Shown piece by piece: positions 23,429-33,655 of a DNA stretch of 57,176 nucleotides. The notes beneath the pieces were generated by a model, which was not told the origin of the DNA, did not search any database, and saw only the letters and a list, made by a program, of their open reading frames with translations. The position numbers and the translations under genes are program-made. Within the stretch, counting starts at the first letter, position 1; every line of letters begins with the position of its first letter. The stretch is from a virus, in the IMG/VR virus record IMGVR_UViG_3300017963_000309, positions 1 to 57,176 of that record; one strand, given 5' to 3'.

Positions 23429-23896
23429 TTATATGTTTGAATTACCTCCCGTCATTGCTGCTACGATTGCTAAGATAATAAGGATTACTATAAGCATAGT
23501 CATCAAGTCTATTAACCATGCTGGAACAACGTCCGTCCCTAAGATGAGGGTTGTTGCACTCGTCATCCCAACATCAATTAAGCTAACTGGTAATTTTAGT
23601 ATTGCTCCAAGACCAACGAAGGAGTTCCAGAACGTTTGGAGTAGTCCTGTTTGAACCGTAATGTTACCTACGCTATATTGTATCTCCTTAATGTTAGCTT
23701 GTAAGGCGTCCTGACTTGTCGCCAAATCTTCGAAAGTTTGATTTTGCACTTCCGGAATTGTAGCACTATACTGCTCAGCTCCTTCAGTCATAAAGTAGAA
23801 AGCTCCACCAACTATTGTGAAGCCAAGGATTAACACTATAAAGATTGTCGTAAAACTTAATGCCGACTTCTGCCAATTTATCCTCGTATTAACCAT
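23429..23896 (-). CDS. Virion-module membrane protein with QKSA start
   Basis: 155 residues. NWQKSALSFTTIFIVLIL at the start recalls LQKSAVDLTDLAIGVVIL of the capsid-like proteins. Helices about 15-35 and 128-148; between them an amphipathic, coiled region. Overlaps the end of the giant gene by 19 nt. Confidence 0.65.
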   Translation of the reverse strand: MVNTRINWQKSALSFTTIFIVLILGFTIVGGAFYFMTEGAEQYSATIPEVQNQTFEDLATSQDALQANIKEIQYSVGNITVQTGLLQTFWNSFVGLGAILKLPVSLIDVGMTSATTLILGTDVVPAWLIDLMTMLIVILIILAIVAAMTGGNSNI

Positions 23897-26800
23897 GCTA
23901 TGATGCCTCCTGTGATAACTATCCCCATAAGGGTCAAGTAATTTATTACTACAAAACCAAGTAAGCTTGATATAAATAATGCTAGTAGAGCCGCCACAAT
24001 TCCCGCTACTGGATTAACGAACATTACGCCTACGACTAATATTCCCAGCATGAAAGCATAAAACGTGCTGTCTTCGGCTCCTAGAGCGTCTCCGATAGTC
24101 TGTGAGAATGACCCGCCGACTATCTCAAGTATCCAATCAATCCCTGAAGCTGGTGAACCTGTCGCATAAAATGTTGCGATATAAGTTCCATTACCATAAC
24201 TTGCAATATTGCATAATAGAGTAGCCGATGCTGCCGTTGAACAAGTGTCGCAAATTAATGTGTCTCCTGCCGCATTTTTCTTGGTTACTCTCAAACAACC
24301 TTCAGTGAACTTACCGTCAGGTCTTGAATATGTTAGGTAGAAGTCTTGCGTTGAATTTGTATAGTACAGGTTATAATCAATATCTTGGAACTTCTCGAAT
24401 TCGAATACTGTATCTTCTCCTAATGTAAAATCTCTTGGACTTTCAAAAATGTTCTCAGGTAACGTTGTTTCTACCGTTTCCCCGTCTTTAACTAAAACGA
24501 ACTTGTATAAGCTGTCAAGCCAGTTAAGGTATACAACATCTGAACCGATACTTGATGTACTAGCTTGCGTTACCGTGATGAAACTGTTTGTTCCAATATC
24601 ATAATATTGCACATTGATTAAAACATTTGGAACATAGAAACCAGCTTGGTCGAAAACTCGAAGAACCGTCGCGTCAGCCAAACTAGAATTTAGCAAATAA
24701 ATTGTTTGATTCGTGAAACTGTCTTGCGATAAATTCGCCGCTACCAAAAAGTTTGAACTTGGAACATAATCTGTTGCTTCCACTTCAACCTGATTATTCA
24801 CTACAATCGTTTCATTAAAATTAAGGCAAAAAGTGTACCTACTATCATTTTCCACAGTATCTTGATATGAAATATTTTGTACTACACTTCCGGTACCGTT
24901 GTATAAGTAGTAAAACCAACTTGAAGCTAGAGTTGTGTTAAGTAAGCCAAACGGGCTTCTCGCGTCACGAGTTGTATACCTTATAACTTCTTGCGGGTCG
25001 CCAGCATCACACCTTGTAAGTTCTAGGTTGTAAACTGTTTGATTATTTACAGGACTTGTAGCTACTCCTGAACCATTAACAGTCGTGATATTAAGGTTAA
25101 AATAGAATGACTTATTCTCGTCAGCAGCAACTAATGGTACATTAATCGTTCTAGTAAGATTAGTTTGATTCCCTGTAACTGTGGGGATTGCCGAATATGA
25201 TGTACCGTCATAAACCAAATTCCCTGTAACTGATAATACCCCTGTCGATAAATTGATTACTGCCACAAATTCTGTTTGGTCAGTTTCGATGACTTCACTC
25301 TCATAGATAATACTTTGTGTTGCCGCCAGTACGACCCATGATACTGTTTCACTCCCAAGGTTACCGAAACTATCATTGGCGTATAAAGTTAAAGAATTAA
25401 TCCCCGTGATGTAATTAAAATTTGTATTAGTTAAACAACTAATAGTATTATTACTTCCATCATATTCGTACCAACAATCGTCAAGGATAGTAGTATTAGT
25501 GATAGAAAAGTTAAGGTCTACTGTATCATTGTCTGTCAATGTATCATACAATGTTACAGGACTTGTTATCGTAATATTTGGCGCTATTGTTGAAGTTACA
25601 ATCGTGGTAGAATTGCTTGAAGTATAATTGAACCAATCAGTCGCTGTCAATGTAAAAGTTATACTTGAAGGGATACTTTCATTTGGATAATTGAAAGTGG
25701 TTGTATTGGCATTACAATCTACAGTAAGATTATCGAACGCCCATAAAAGAGCTGAAGTATTTTCAATCTTCATTACAACATTTTGTCCGCCCTCACTCGG
25801 ATACCTTCTGAAACATACATATTTTCCAACATTCGTCGCATTTACATAAACTACTGGAGATGTGAACTCATCATTCATACAATTAATGTCATCACTTGGC
25901 GCTGTCCAGTTAGAGTAAGAAAAACCCGCTTGTTTTTGGAACGAAACACCATTATTATAGAACCAATCAGCAGTTGTACCTTGCAAACCTGCATCAGTAA
26001 AATTATACCATGTAAACCCTCCGCCAGTCCATGCGAAATAAGTAGTCAAATTACTATCATTATCAATGAACTGATAATTGTCAGCTTCAATCACACATGA
26101 TGTTGCATTAAGTTCCGTGACCGTCCAGTTAAAATCAAAACTTTCATTAGGTTGCGTTATAATTGTACCGTTAGTTGGCGCTGTAATATTAACAACTGGC
26201 GCGTTACTATCAACATTTAATGTGTAAGTGGTACTTGTTTTTGTTGTATTATCAACCGAGACACCGTTACAATTCCAAGTATAAACTCCGTCAGGTATTG
26301 AAGCGTTTGTGTATGTGGCTGTCAAGTTTTCTGACTGGCTTGAATTTGTCACCTGAGCTACAACATTACCATCAAACGTCATATTAAGGGCAGTCATCCC
26401 AGTATTATACGTTCCCGTACAATTAAAAAATACGTTACCGTCTGTATCGTAGGCATTATTTAAAGGTTCAATCAATGTTATCACTGGAGATAAAGTTCCA
26501 GATTCCTCAGCACCTAGGATGTAAGTATTAGTTTGGTCACTCATTGAATAATATTCTGCCACTGTATCAGGAGTTACTCCACTTGTCGGGCTAAATACTA
26601 CAAATTCATCAATACCACCATCAAAGAAATTTTGAACAGTTATATCATTTGCGTACGCACCAAGCCTTATATCTTGCCCAGCAAATAGTGAGATGAAAGA
26701 ATCAACATTTGCGTGAGTAACGCTTACATAGGAACCATCATAATAGATGTACATCCCAGTAGTATTTGCAATGTTAAATAAATGATGCCAACCTGTGTCA

Positions 26801-28437
26801 ATATCTCCCACATCAGCAACTAAAGCTCCACCGGGTGAACCTCCAACTCCAAGTTTTGTCCACTGAATATCTTCACTTCCTCCACTAATTCTTGCTTGAA
26901 TACCGCCTCCACCACCAGCCCTTCCAGCACCAAAGAAAATTTCATTAGCTGAAACTGTACCATCAGCGTGTTTGAACCATAATGAGAAGCTAACATTAGG
27001 ATTAAAGTCTGTCAAGATTGAATCATCAAAATCGCCGGGCAACGTTTCATACTGTTTTGTTGAAGCATCGTAAGTATGATAATTACCAATGTGCCCTGAT
27101 ACAAGTGTACCATTACCTGTTGCATCGAATACTCCTGTTGCATCAACAGGTGTTGTTTCGTCTAAGAAGTAATATGCGTGCGGAGTCTTAAACGTAGCAT
27201 TAATATCGGAAGTTGAAGTTGAAACTGCCGGGTTCCCGTAGTACATATAAAAAGTGTTATTAGTGCCAGTAACATTATTAGTTTCGATTGTTACAGTGAA
27301 CCAATCAGAATCAACATAATCCCTTATCGTATAATTCAATTCTACTGTTTCAGTGCTGTCAAGGAAACGAACGTCCGAGAAATTACCATTCATTTTCCCT
27401 GTTTCAAAAGATAAATTAAGTGTTGGGTATTCACCAGTCAAATTACTTAATAACCTTTTATAATCCCAATCAGAATTCCACCACGCCCAATACTGTCTTA
27501 TAATGTCAGTCTCAAAACCTTGTAAGGATACTGCCCAGTCAACGCTTGAATATGGCGACTTTTTCGCCAAAATTTTCCAATAATAACTTCCAGCTTCCAA
27601 CGTTTCAAAATTGTATTCCTCGTAAACAATCTCGTCATAATATTCTGTGACTGACCCATTAACGAAAGGGTTACAAATGTCAAAAGTTCCAGTAGCGTTT
27701 ACTATCTCGCTACAATTAGGGTTATAAGTATCATGAGTATTATTGAAAGTTTCCATCTGCCCGACATAAATTTTAACATCGCTCAAATTAACCAAAGAAC
27801 CGACAGTGTTAACAAAATCGTAACCGTTAAACAATTCGTCGTTTTGGTACAAGACTGAGGTACCTCGAGCTTCACAATCTGTTAAACAATAGTCAGTATT
27901 ATAAGTTAGTGCGACATCTTGAACAACAACCTCGCTATCATTCTTAATCTCCAAATTATCGTCAACATAACTTACACTTGAAGAATGTTCACCGAACTTG
28001 ATAGTATCCTCATTAACGATGTCAACATCAACACACATCTTCTTCACCTTACCGCCCTCGGTTTCAACCTCCATATCTGAAGGTTCAACTTCACCAGTCT
28101 TAACTCCATTATTACGAAGCGTGGCTTTACTTTCTTGGATTATATCGTCATTAATCCTTAAATTCAATTCTTTCGGAACAAGACAAACTTTCGCTTTCCC
28201 ATTATCAAGATTTTCAATAATTGTATCAAAGTATTCTTCTTGTATTCCATTCTCATACTCATGAACCCATTTAGGACTATGAGTTAAAGTGTAACCGTTC
28301 AAGTCATCTTCACAACTCCAGAACGGTATCCAATCGCACCACTGAAAAGCGCTAACAGATGGTAGAAGAACCAGCATCATTGCTAGCACTACAAAGAAAC
28401 GAAGCCTATGCTTTTTATCCATAAAGTTTAATGTCAT
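23878..28437 (-). CDS. Giant secreted DUF2341/LamG adhesin-like protein
   Basis: 1519 residues. Signal peptide (about 6-30, ending VSAFQ), Cys-rich start, DUF2341 module (about 316-405: WWNSDWDYKR ... FYMYYGNPAVS), a concanavalin/LamG-like domain (about 420-640), several Ig-like beta domains, and C-terminal membrane helices (about 1455-1519). Many N-x-S/T sites. Similar LamG proteins occur in Pyrococcus virus PAV1. Probably a surface spike for host attachment. The start shares ATGA with the upstream stop; a second ATG at 28422 is also possible. Confidence 0.82.
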   Translation of the reverse strand: MTLNFMDKKHRLRFFVVLAMMLVLLPSVSAFQWCDWIPFWSCEDDLNGYTLTHSPKWVHEYENGIQEEYFDTIIENLDNGKAKVCLVPKELNLRINDDIIQESKATLRNNGVKTGEVEPSDMEVETEGGKVKKMCVDVDIVNEDTIKFGEHSSSVSYVDDNLEIKNDSEVVVQDVALTYNTDYCLTDCEARGTSVLYQNDELFNGYDFVNTVGSLVNLSDVKIYVGQMETFNNTHDTYNPNCSEIVNATGTFDICNPFVNGSVTEYYDEIVYEEYNFETLEAGSYYWKILAKKSPYSSVDWAVSLQGFETDIIRQYWAWWNSDWDYKRLLSNLTGEYPTLNLSFETGKMNGNFSDVRFLDSTETVELNYTIRDYVDSDWFTVTIETNNVTGTNNTFYMYYGNPAVSTSTSDINATFKTPHAYYFLDETTPVDATGVFDATGNGTLVSGHIGNYHTYDASTKQYETLPGDFDDSILTDFNPNVSFSLWFKHADGTVSANEIFFGAGRAGGGGGIQARISGGSEDIQWTKLGVGGSPGGALVADVGDIDTGWHHLFNIANTTGMYIYYDGSYVSVTHANVDSFISLFAGQDIRLGAYANDITVQNFFDGGIDEFVVFSPTSGVTPDTVAEYYSMSDQTNTYILGAEESGTLSPVITLIEPLNNAYDTDGNVFFNCTGTYNTGMTALNMTFDGNVVAQVTNSSQSENLTATYTNASIPDGVYTWNCNGVSVDNTTKTSTTYTLNVDSNAPVVNITAPTNGTIITQPNESFDFNWTVTELNATSCVIEADNYQFIDNDSNLTTYFAWTGGGFTWYNFTDAGLQGTTADWFYNNGVSFQKQAGFSYSNWTAPSDDINCMNDEFTSPVVYVNATNVGKYVCFRRYPSEGGQNVVMKIENTSALLWAFDNLTVDCNANTTTFNYPNESIPSSITFTLTATDWFNYTSSNSTTIVTSTIAPNITITSPVTLYDTLTDNDTVDLNFSITNTTILDDCWYEYDGSNNTISCLTNTNFNYITGINSLTLYANDSFGNLGSETVSWVVLAATQSIIYESEVIETDQTEFVAVINLSTGVLSVTGNLVYDGTSYSAIPTVTGNQTNLTRTINVPLVAADENKSFYFNLNITTVNGSGVATSPVNNQTVYNLELTRCDAGDPQEVIRYTTRDARSPFGLLNTTLASSWFYYLYNGTGSVVQNISYQDTVENDSRYTFCLNFNETIVVNNQVEVEATDYVPSSNFLVAANLSQDSFTNQTIYLLNSSLADATVLRVFDQAGFYVPNVLINVQYYDIGTNSFITVTQASTSSIGSDVVYLNWLDSLYKFVLVKDGETVETTLPENIFESPRDFTLGEDTVFEFEKFQDIDYNLYYTNSTQDFYLTYSRPDGKFTEGCLRVTKKNAAGDTLICDTCSTAASATLLCNIASYGNGTYIATFYATGSPASGIDWILEIVGGSFSQTIGDALGAEDSTFYAFMLGILVVGVMFVNPVAGIVAALLALFISSLLGFVVINYLTLMGIVITGGIIAWLIRG

Positions 28438-28913
28438 AATTGCGCTCCCGAGCCACTTCCAGATTTAAATGATACAACTACCACTAATAAGATAATGCCA
28501 ATTATTACTATTATTGGAAGATATTCCATGAACAAAGAAGCTATCGTGACTTTATCCCCACTATCACCCAACTCACTTCCAATCAAATTACCGTAAACGT
28601 TTGAATATATGACTGCTAAAGTTATTAGAACGCCAAGGATTATGACGCCAACGAATATCATGATTGGACTTCGTAATACTGCGCCAGTAGAAAGCATGAT
28701 GAAGCCGAAAATTCCAATGATTAGGAAGGGGATTAAACTGTCAAAGAAAGCTAGACCGCTACCTGTTTGTGAGAGGGCGTCATTAATTTTATCAGCGTCA
28801 CCCGACGGCACTGAACTGTTTAATCCTTCAGCTAATGGGTTTTGAATTTTATCGAACGCATAATTTGCCACTAGAAGAAATATGGAAATAGTTGCAAGGA
28901 TTACAATTATCAT
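28434..28913 (-). CDS. Membrane protein with class III pilin-like N-terminus
   Basis: 159 residues from the first ATG, four helices (about 3-20, 60-80, 82-106, 131-150). The frame stays open upstream and encodes NKRGQAEGFLTWF before that ATG, which looks like the KRGQAE site cut by archaeal prepilin peptidase. No ATG, GTG or TTG is available there, only ATA near 28961. So the true start is probably upstream and non-standard, or an ATG has been lost. A candidate particle pilin or scaffold. Confidence 0.65.
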   Translation of the reverse strand: MIIVILATISIFLLVANYAFDKIQNPLAEGLNSSVPSGDADKINDALSQTGSGLAFFDSLIPFLIIGIFGFIMLSTGAVLRSPIMIFVGVIILGVLITLAVIYSNVYGNLIGSELGDSGDKVTIASLFMEYLPIIVIIGIILLVVVVSFKSGSGSGAQL

Positions 28914-28954
28914 GAACCAAGTTAAGAATCCTTCCGCTTGCCCTCTTTTATTTG

Positions 28955-29635
28955 TTAGTATGGGTCTGATTTTTCCCTCTTAGCTTTCTTTGCCTCTTTT
29001 ACTTTATTGAACGCTTCAATCGTGTAGAAGATGAAGATGTATGCAATATAGAATATGAAAACTACCACACCCAAAATTAACGCTGTCTGCCCCATTAGTT
29101 GTAAAGAGCTTGACGTTGAAAACATTATCAAAGTCGAATTAATTAGAATCACTGTAGCTAATACCGCTGATAAGTAGAAGAATGATTTCACTTTCCACTT
29201 CTCTTTAGAAAATGTAAAACCTATAGCGAACAAGATGAAAACGAGAACAGCCATCGGCATTAAAGCTAAAGGTTGCGATGAAGAAAATGATTGACCGTTA
29301 GAAGTGACATGAAAATCATAATTTGAACATTGGATAACGCCCGCCAAATCGCCGCAAGTTGTTACGATGTATTGTCCGAGTTGAGAAGTGTCAGAGAATT
29401 GATAATAAAAAGTTTGACCTTGTTTAGTCATGTTTGAATTAATGAACGTTTCAGAACTATCAGGAAACTTCACTTTCTGCAGGTTGACATAACTACAGGT
29501 TGCACAGACTTGACTTAGATTGATTGCATTATCTTGTGCGAAAGTGCCCAACGTTTGAACTTGCGCTACCGCGAGTGGTAACACGAAGAAGAACATTGCG
29601 AGCGTAAAATATTTTATCACAGCTTTTTCCATCAT
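28955..29635 (-). CDS. Secreted/membrane protein with Cys-rich ectodomain
   Basis: 226 residues. Signal peptide (about 5-25, ending AVAQV), an ectodomain with four Cys (CATC, TTCGD, IQCS), then three helices (about 125-145, 153-173, 182-208) and a Lys-rich tail. Possible membrane anchor for a spike. Confidence 0.65.
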   Translation of the reverse strand: MMEKAVIKYFTLAMFFFVLPLAVAQVQTLGTFAQDNAINLSQVCATCSYVNLQKVKFPDSSETFINSNMTKQGQTFYYQFSDTSQLGQYIVTTCGDLAGVIQCSNYDFHVTSNGQSFSSSQPLALMPMAVLVFILFAIGFTFSKEKWKVKSFFYLSAVLATVILINSTLIMFSTSSSLQLMGQTALILGVVVFIFYIAYIFIFYTIEAFNKVKEAKKAKREKSDPY

Positions 29636-29670
29636 TTATCTTAATAATTCATCTTATTTATATTTTGTGT

Positions 29671-31914
29671 TTATGGGACAATGATTCCATGCGTATACCT
29701 TCCAGAGTAGTTCCATGTCCCTGCAGCTACAGCAGTAGTATTTGTTGGTTCATAGTATGTCAAATTTCTATCACCATACTCCCAAACTCCCGCTTCAGTC
29801 AAGTTATAATTTGTGGTGTCGACAATGAAATCAAACGCTGTTAGAGTTCTATCAGTCTCATTCCAAATACCAAGACTAATCAAGCTGTAATTAGTTACAT
29901 CCTCATAATAAGTAAGATTCCTGTCAGTGTATCCCCAAACATCGTCAGCAGTTAGATTAACAAGCCCTGTGTCAATCTCAAAGTCGAAACCTGTCAACTC
30001 ACGATTAGTATAATTCCACACTCCAACACTTATCAAGCTGTAATTAGTTTTGTCAGTTGAAGGAGGATAATATGTAAGGTTCCGTTGAACATAGGTCCAA
30101 ACATCCTCAGCTGATAGATTGATTAAGCCCGTGTCAATAGTAAATGTGAAATCTGTTAATTGCCTATCAGTATTATTCCAAACGTAATCACTCATTACAG
30201 CGTAATCAACAGTGACGGGTTCAGTATATGTAAGGTTTCTTGAACTATACTCCCAGACGTCTTGAGCTGTCAAATTAATATCGGTAGTATTAACAATAAA
30301 ATTGAACGCTGTTAATTGCCTATCCGAATAACTCCAAACTCCTTCATTGATTAAAGTATAATTTGTTACATCCTCAGTGTAAGTCAAATTCCTATTATCA
30401 TTAGTCCAAACATCATAACTTATCGCGTCCAAGATAGTGGAAGAAATAGTTCCAGTATAATTCCAGATAGCGTTAACGAATTGTGTTATAATATTAGTTG
30501 AAACGTTACCAGAATAGTTCCAAACCTGAGATGTTGTTTCGTGAGCAGTTTGGTTCAACACATTATAATTTATTGTACCATTAAAATCTTCCCATGTCGC
30601 GTTAACATAACTTTGCCTGTAATGGTCGAACCAATCATTGATATGAATTTCTCCTGAACCTTTCAATTCTTGAATTATACCTGAAGCAGTCTTCAAATTA
30701 ATGTTAAGCCAGTTATCGTACTGGTTGAAACCTGTACCTGATGACGCAGTAACTCTTATTCTTATGATACCTGAAGCGTTAATGAACCCTTCGTCAGGGA
30801 TATGGTTTGAAACGAAATCGTTCAATCCTGTTGGAGAACCACCTGTCGCGTGACCAGAGAATGTTAAATTATTTGGTAAATGATACCATGTTCCCGACGT
30901 GAAATTGTACGCTTCAAATTCAAGCAGGGCATTGATTGAAGCTTCACCCATGTAAAAGAGTAAAAGGTTGGTGACGTTACTCGTGTTCAATGCGTGAACA
31001 GAAGTGTCAAAATCGTATATTGCTTGACATTTTTTCGTCGCACCACCAGTTGATGTACACGAAGTGTAAATGTAATCAACATAAGCGTTAAGTCCGATAG
31101 GGCTTGAGGCATAAGTTCCTATAACTTCCGTCCTCGCTGGGAAGTTTGAGTCCATACCGTCAGTGTAATAAACGAAAGTACTACTCAGTTCCGCTGAACA
31201 TCCAGCCGTCATCATGTAAACACCCGTCTCGTTTGGCAAGGTTGTAATGTCGTAATAATAAAGCCCATTACTTCCTTCTAAATGTAACATTGGAGCATTA
31301 ATGATGTAATGGTCGGCAGTAGAATTAACTCTTTCTGGATAATAAACGTCAATAGAACAAGCACCTTGATTCTCTGGTAAACCCTGATTATCTCTTAACT
31401 GTAAGAAAATTCTAGCTTTTTCCCCGGGACGATATTCGGTACCGAAGAATTCGAACTCGCCGTTTGGGTCATTCATGTAAGTTAAATCAATCCAGCCAGT
31501 GATAGTCCCCAAATCATCATCAGGTCGTAGAGTTATTTCGTATACACCTTCTCTCGTTATAACATTGGTGCAATCGAAAAAGATTGTACCTTCCCCCGCG
31601 TTAGCATACGATGTGTGAACTAGGAAGGAAGGATTATTACACTCTTGACCGTTAACCCATAAGTAATACCTGATGGTTGGATTATGCCACACTTGAAAAG
31701 TTATCATAGCGTTTTGTACTTCACTTATCCCGTCAGGAGTATCAACAGTTAAATTATAAGAATAATCTGTATCACCTTCCATCAATTCTCGGTACAGAGG
31801 GTCTAAGTAAATCTTATTAAATTGTTGAGTTGGCTGTTCCGCCGGAACTAAGCTTAAACCAAACAAAAAGATTGCACCTATAGCAAGACAGATTGCGAAT
31901 AGTTTCAATTTCAT
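29671..31914 (-). CDS. Secreted fibre-like protein with VW-R-LT repeats
   Basis: 747 residues. Signal peptide (about 3-26), beta-sandwich domains with six or more Cys to about 430, then ten copies of a motif V/IW-Y--R-LT to the end, alternating between two unit types so that they form about five pairs of some 45 residues. Heavily sequoned (N-x-S/T). Repeats of this sort form extended shafts. Probably a particle fibre or host-binding protein. It ends 1 nt after the upstream gene's stop. Confidence 0.75.
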   Translation of the reverse strand: MKLKLFAICLAIGAIFLFGLSLVPAEQPTQQFNKIYLDPLYRELMEGDTDYSYNLTVDTPDGISEVQNAMITFQVWHNPTIRYYLWVNGQECNNPSFLVHTSYANAGEGTIFFDCTNVITREGVYEITLRPDDDLGTITGWIDLTYMNDPNGEFEFFGTEYRPGEKARIFLQLRDNQGLPENQGACSIDVYYPERVNSTADHYIINAPMLHLEGSNGLYYYDITTLPNETGVYMMTAGCSAELSSTFVYYTDGMDSNFPARTEVIGTYASSPIGLNAYVDYIYTSCTSTGGATKKCQAIYDFDTSVHALNTSNVTNLLLFYMGEASINALLEFEAYNFTSGTWYHLPNNLTFSGHATGGSPTGLNDFVSNHIPDEGFINASGIIRIRVTASSGTGFNQYDNWLNINLKTASGIIQELKGSGEIHINDWFDHYRQSYVNATWEDFNGTINYNVLNQTAHETTSQVWNYSGNVSTNIITQFVNAIWNYTGTISSTILDAISYDVWTNDNRNLTYTEDVTNYTLINEGVWSYSDRQLTAFNFIVNTTDINLTAQDVWEYSSRNLTYTEPVTVDYAVMSDYVWNNTDRQLTDFTFTIDTGLINLSAEDVWTYVQRNLTYYPPSTDKTNYSLISVGVWNYTNRELTGFDFEIDTGLVNLTADDVWGYTDRNLTYYEDVTNYSLISLGIWNETDRTLTAFDFIVDTTNYNLTEAGVWEYGDRNLTYYEPTNTTAVAAGTWNYSGRYTHGIIVP

Positions 31915-31915
31915 G

Positions 31916-32956
31916 TTATCCTTGGACGTTAGTGAAATATTTAATTGTTACTGTGAACGAGTTTGATGGTGCAACGTTACTGAAGTTTAATGTTACTTGA
32001 TTATTAATCGGATATGACTTAAAAATGTTCCAGACTCCTGAATGCGGTGAAAGGTCGGCATCAATAGTTTCCCCCGTTCCCAACTCATACATAGCGAACC
32101 GGTAATTACCTCCACCTGAAGGTGTAATGATTATCTGCGCAATCTCAAAGTTGAATGTTTCAGGTACAACGAAGTTACTTGAACCGGAAAAAGCGCCAGT
32201 AGTATAAGTCACCGTATCATTATTGACTGTATAGTTGACCTGCGACCAATCAGTAATTGTTGTACCGTTTAATGTGATTGAAGAGAAGTTTAAAGCTGAA
32301 GCGTTAATATTGTTAACATAATTCTGCACTGATTGATTAAAGTATGATTCATTGAATGTAAGGTAAGTTCCATTGAAGATTAACCACGGAGCTTCAGCCG
32401 TCCAATCATAAATGCCATAGAAGTTGCCGCCGAAGAAGTTTAATCCCGTATAATTTTCTCCTGTATAATTCCCCCCAATGTAATATGAAGCGTTCACGGC
32501 TTGCGCTATCACTGTCCCGTTCTCAAACGAGATGTTAGTTAAACGTGAACCGTCGCCAACAAAATAAGTGGCTCGCACCTCTGTCGCGGAAATGTTTAAC
32601 ACTTCAGCATTATCTTGTATGCCTGAAGAAATTGAAACGTTACCAATGTAAAGAGTAGAATTTGAAACGTATAAATCTTTCGTAACGTTAACATATTCAA
32701 AAGTACCGTTAGTGGCTTGAATGTTTTGAGTAAAGGTTACTAGAGAAGCAGAATTTGAACCGTCGGGTAACATCCATCTATCAATATCGAATGGGTAACC
32801 GTTCCAAAAGATAGAATTGTTCACAGTGTCCAACGTAATATTGCCGGACACGCCGAGAATGGGTAAATTCGGATTACTATAACCAAATTCTTGCACCTCC
32901 GCCAAGATGGGTGAGATAAATAATAACATCATCACCAAAAATGCTACAACTTTCAT
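31916..32956 (-). CDS. Secreted tail-fibre-like protein
   Basis: 346 residues. Signal peptide (about 1-19). YFVGDGSRLTNIS matches the GDGS-LT-I unit of phage and archaeal fibre proteins; asparagine-rich beta repeats surround it. The C-terminus (about 240-346) is a compact beta domain. Probably assembles with the adjacent 747-residue protein. Confidence 0.72.
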   Translation of the reverse strand: MKVVAFLVMMLLFISPILAEVQEFGYSNPNLPILGVSGNITLDTVNNSIFWNGYPFDIDRWMLPDGSNSASLVTFTQNIQATNGTFEYVNVTKDLYVSNSTLYIGNVSISSGIQDNAEVLNISATEVRATYFVGDGSRLTNISFENGTVIAQAVNASYYIGGNYTGENYTGLNFFGGNFYGIYDWTAEAPWLIFNGTYLTFNESYFNQSVQNYVNNINASALNFSSITLNGTTITDWSQVNYTVNNDTVTYTTGAFSGSSNFVVPETFNFEIAQIIITPSGGGNYRFAMYELGTGETIDADLSPHSGVWNIFKSYPINNQVTLNFSNVAPSNSFTVTIKYFTNVQG

Positions 32957-33168
32957 TATTTATTCGAAGGACTTGAAATTAATAAAGGTTTAGTTTTCTT
33001 TTCCTTCCTTTCAGGCATAACAAAATAATATAATATTGCGAGGAAGACGAAGAGTTCGCCGATGATTATCTTTATTGGATTTTTACTTTCCCTCGTCTTC
33101 TCTGCCCTAAGCATTTGCATCTCTACCAATTCTTCATTTGTTGTAGGTTTAACGTACACTTCTTTCAT
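32956..33168 (-). CDS. Single-helix membrane protein, 70 aa
   Basis: A soluble N-terminus, one helix (about 33-50), and a Lys-rich end. It shares the base at 32956 with the next gene and overlaps the upstream gene by 4 nt. Confidence 0.6.
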   Translation of the reverse strand: MKEVYVKPTTNEELVEMQMLRAEKTRESKNPIKIIIGELFVFLAILYYFVMPERKEKKTKPLLISSPSNK

Positions 33169-33377
33169 ATCTGCTCCACTGTATGTTTAACTACTAATTT
33201 CTCGAAGAATTCTTCCTGCGCGTGCAACATATCCATCACAGTCTTCTTCGCTAACCGTGTCTTGTAAATGATGTAAGCAATAAATATTTCTTCATCAATC
33301 CCCGTTTCACGGAAAGCGTCGAAAGCGTTACTAAGAGTTTCAAGCTGCTTATTTAATTTGTTAATCGGACTGCTCAT
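33165..33377 (-). CDS. Helical protein, 70 aa
   Basis: Starts MSSPINKLNKQ at the ATG at 33377, 5 nt after GGAGGTGAGG; the frame extends to a TTG. Soluble, helical, no family recognised. Confidence 0.6.
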   Translation of the reverse strand: MSSPINKLNKQLETLSNAFDAFRETGIDEEIFIAYIIYKTRLAKKTVMDMLHAQEEFFEKLVVKHTVEQI

Positions 33378-33519
33378 CCTCACCTCCAAGTTTTAATTTC
33401 TGTACATCATTATAGAAGAGGTGAAGGTAAGGGCTATACACTTTCATTACTTCCTGAAGAGCATAGTCATGACCGATGATATAACCATTCTCAAATGCTT
33501 TTTTTTCTTCTTCACTCAT
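33361..33519 (-). CDS. Small protein, 52 aa
   Basis: Starts MSEEEKKAFENGYIIGHDYAL, typical of small phage proteins that begin with an amphipathic E-K-AFENGY helix. Overlaps the next gene by 17 nt. Confidence 0.6.
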   Translation of the reverse strand: MSEEEKKAFENGYIIGHDYALQEVMKVYSPYLHLFYNDVQKLKLGGEDEQSD

Positions 33520-33655
33520 CTTTGCCCTCGCTTTTTAGTCTTTTCTTTATTTTCCATATTTTTCTGTCTAATACAGTCCAAAGAAAGCCATAAAACACCA
33601 TCATTGTTAAGCTACCTAAAATGAACCCAATATAAAAATATGCTACTTCATTCAT
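33512..33655 (-). CDS. Single-helix membrane protein, 47 aa
   Basis: One helix (about 5-28), then a Lys/Arg-rich tail, positive inside. Overlaps both neighbours. Confidence 0.55.
   Translation of the reverse strand: MNEVAYFYIGFILGSLTMMVFYGFLWTVLDRKIWKIKKRLKSEGKDE

Noticed and set aside
28955-33655. Host S-layer or pilus locus
   Set aside because: The secreted genes are continuous with capsid-like, packaging-type and integrase genes and lack glycosylation or secretion genes, so a virion module is more likely, though not proven.
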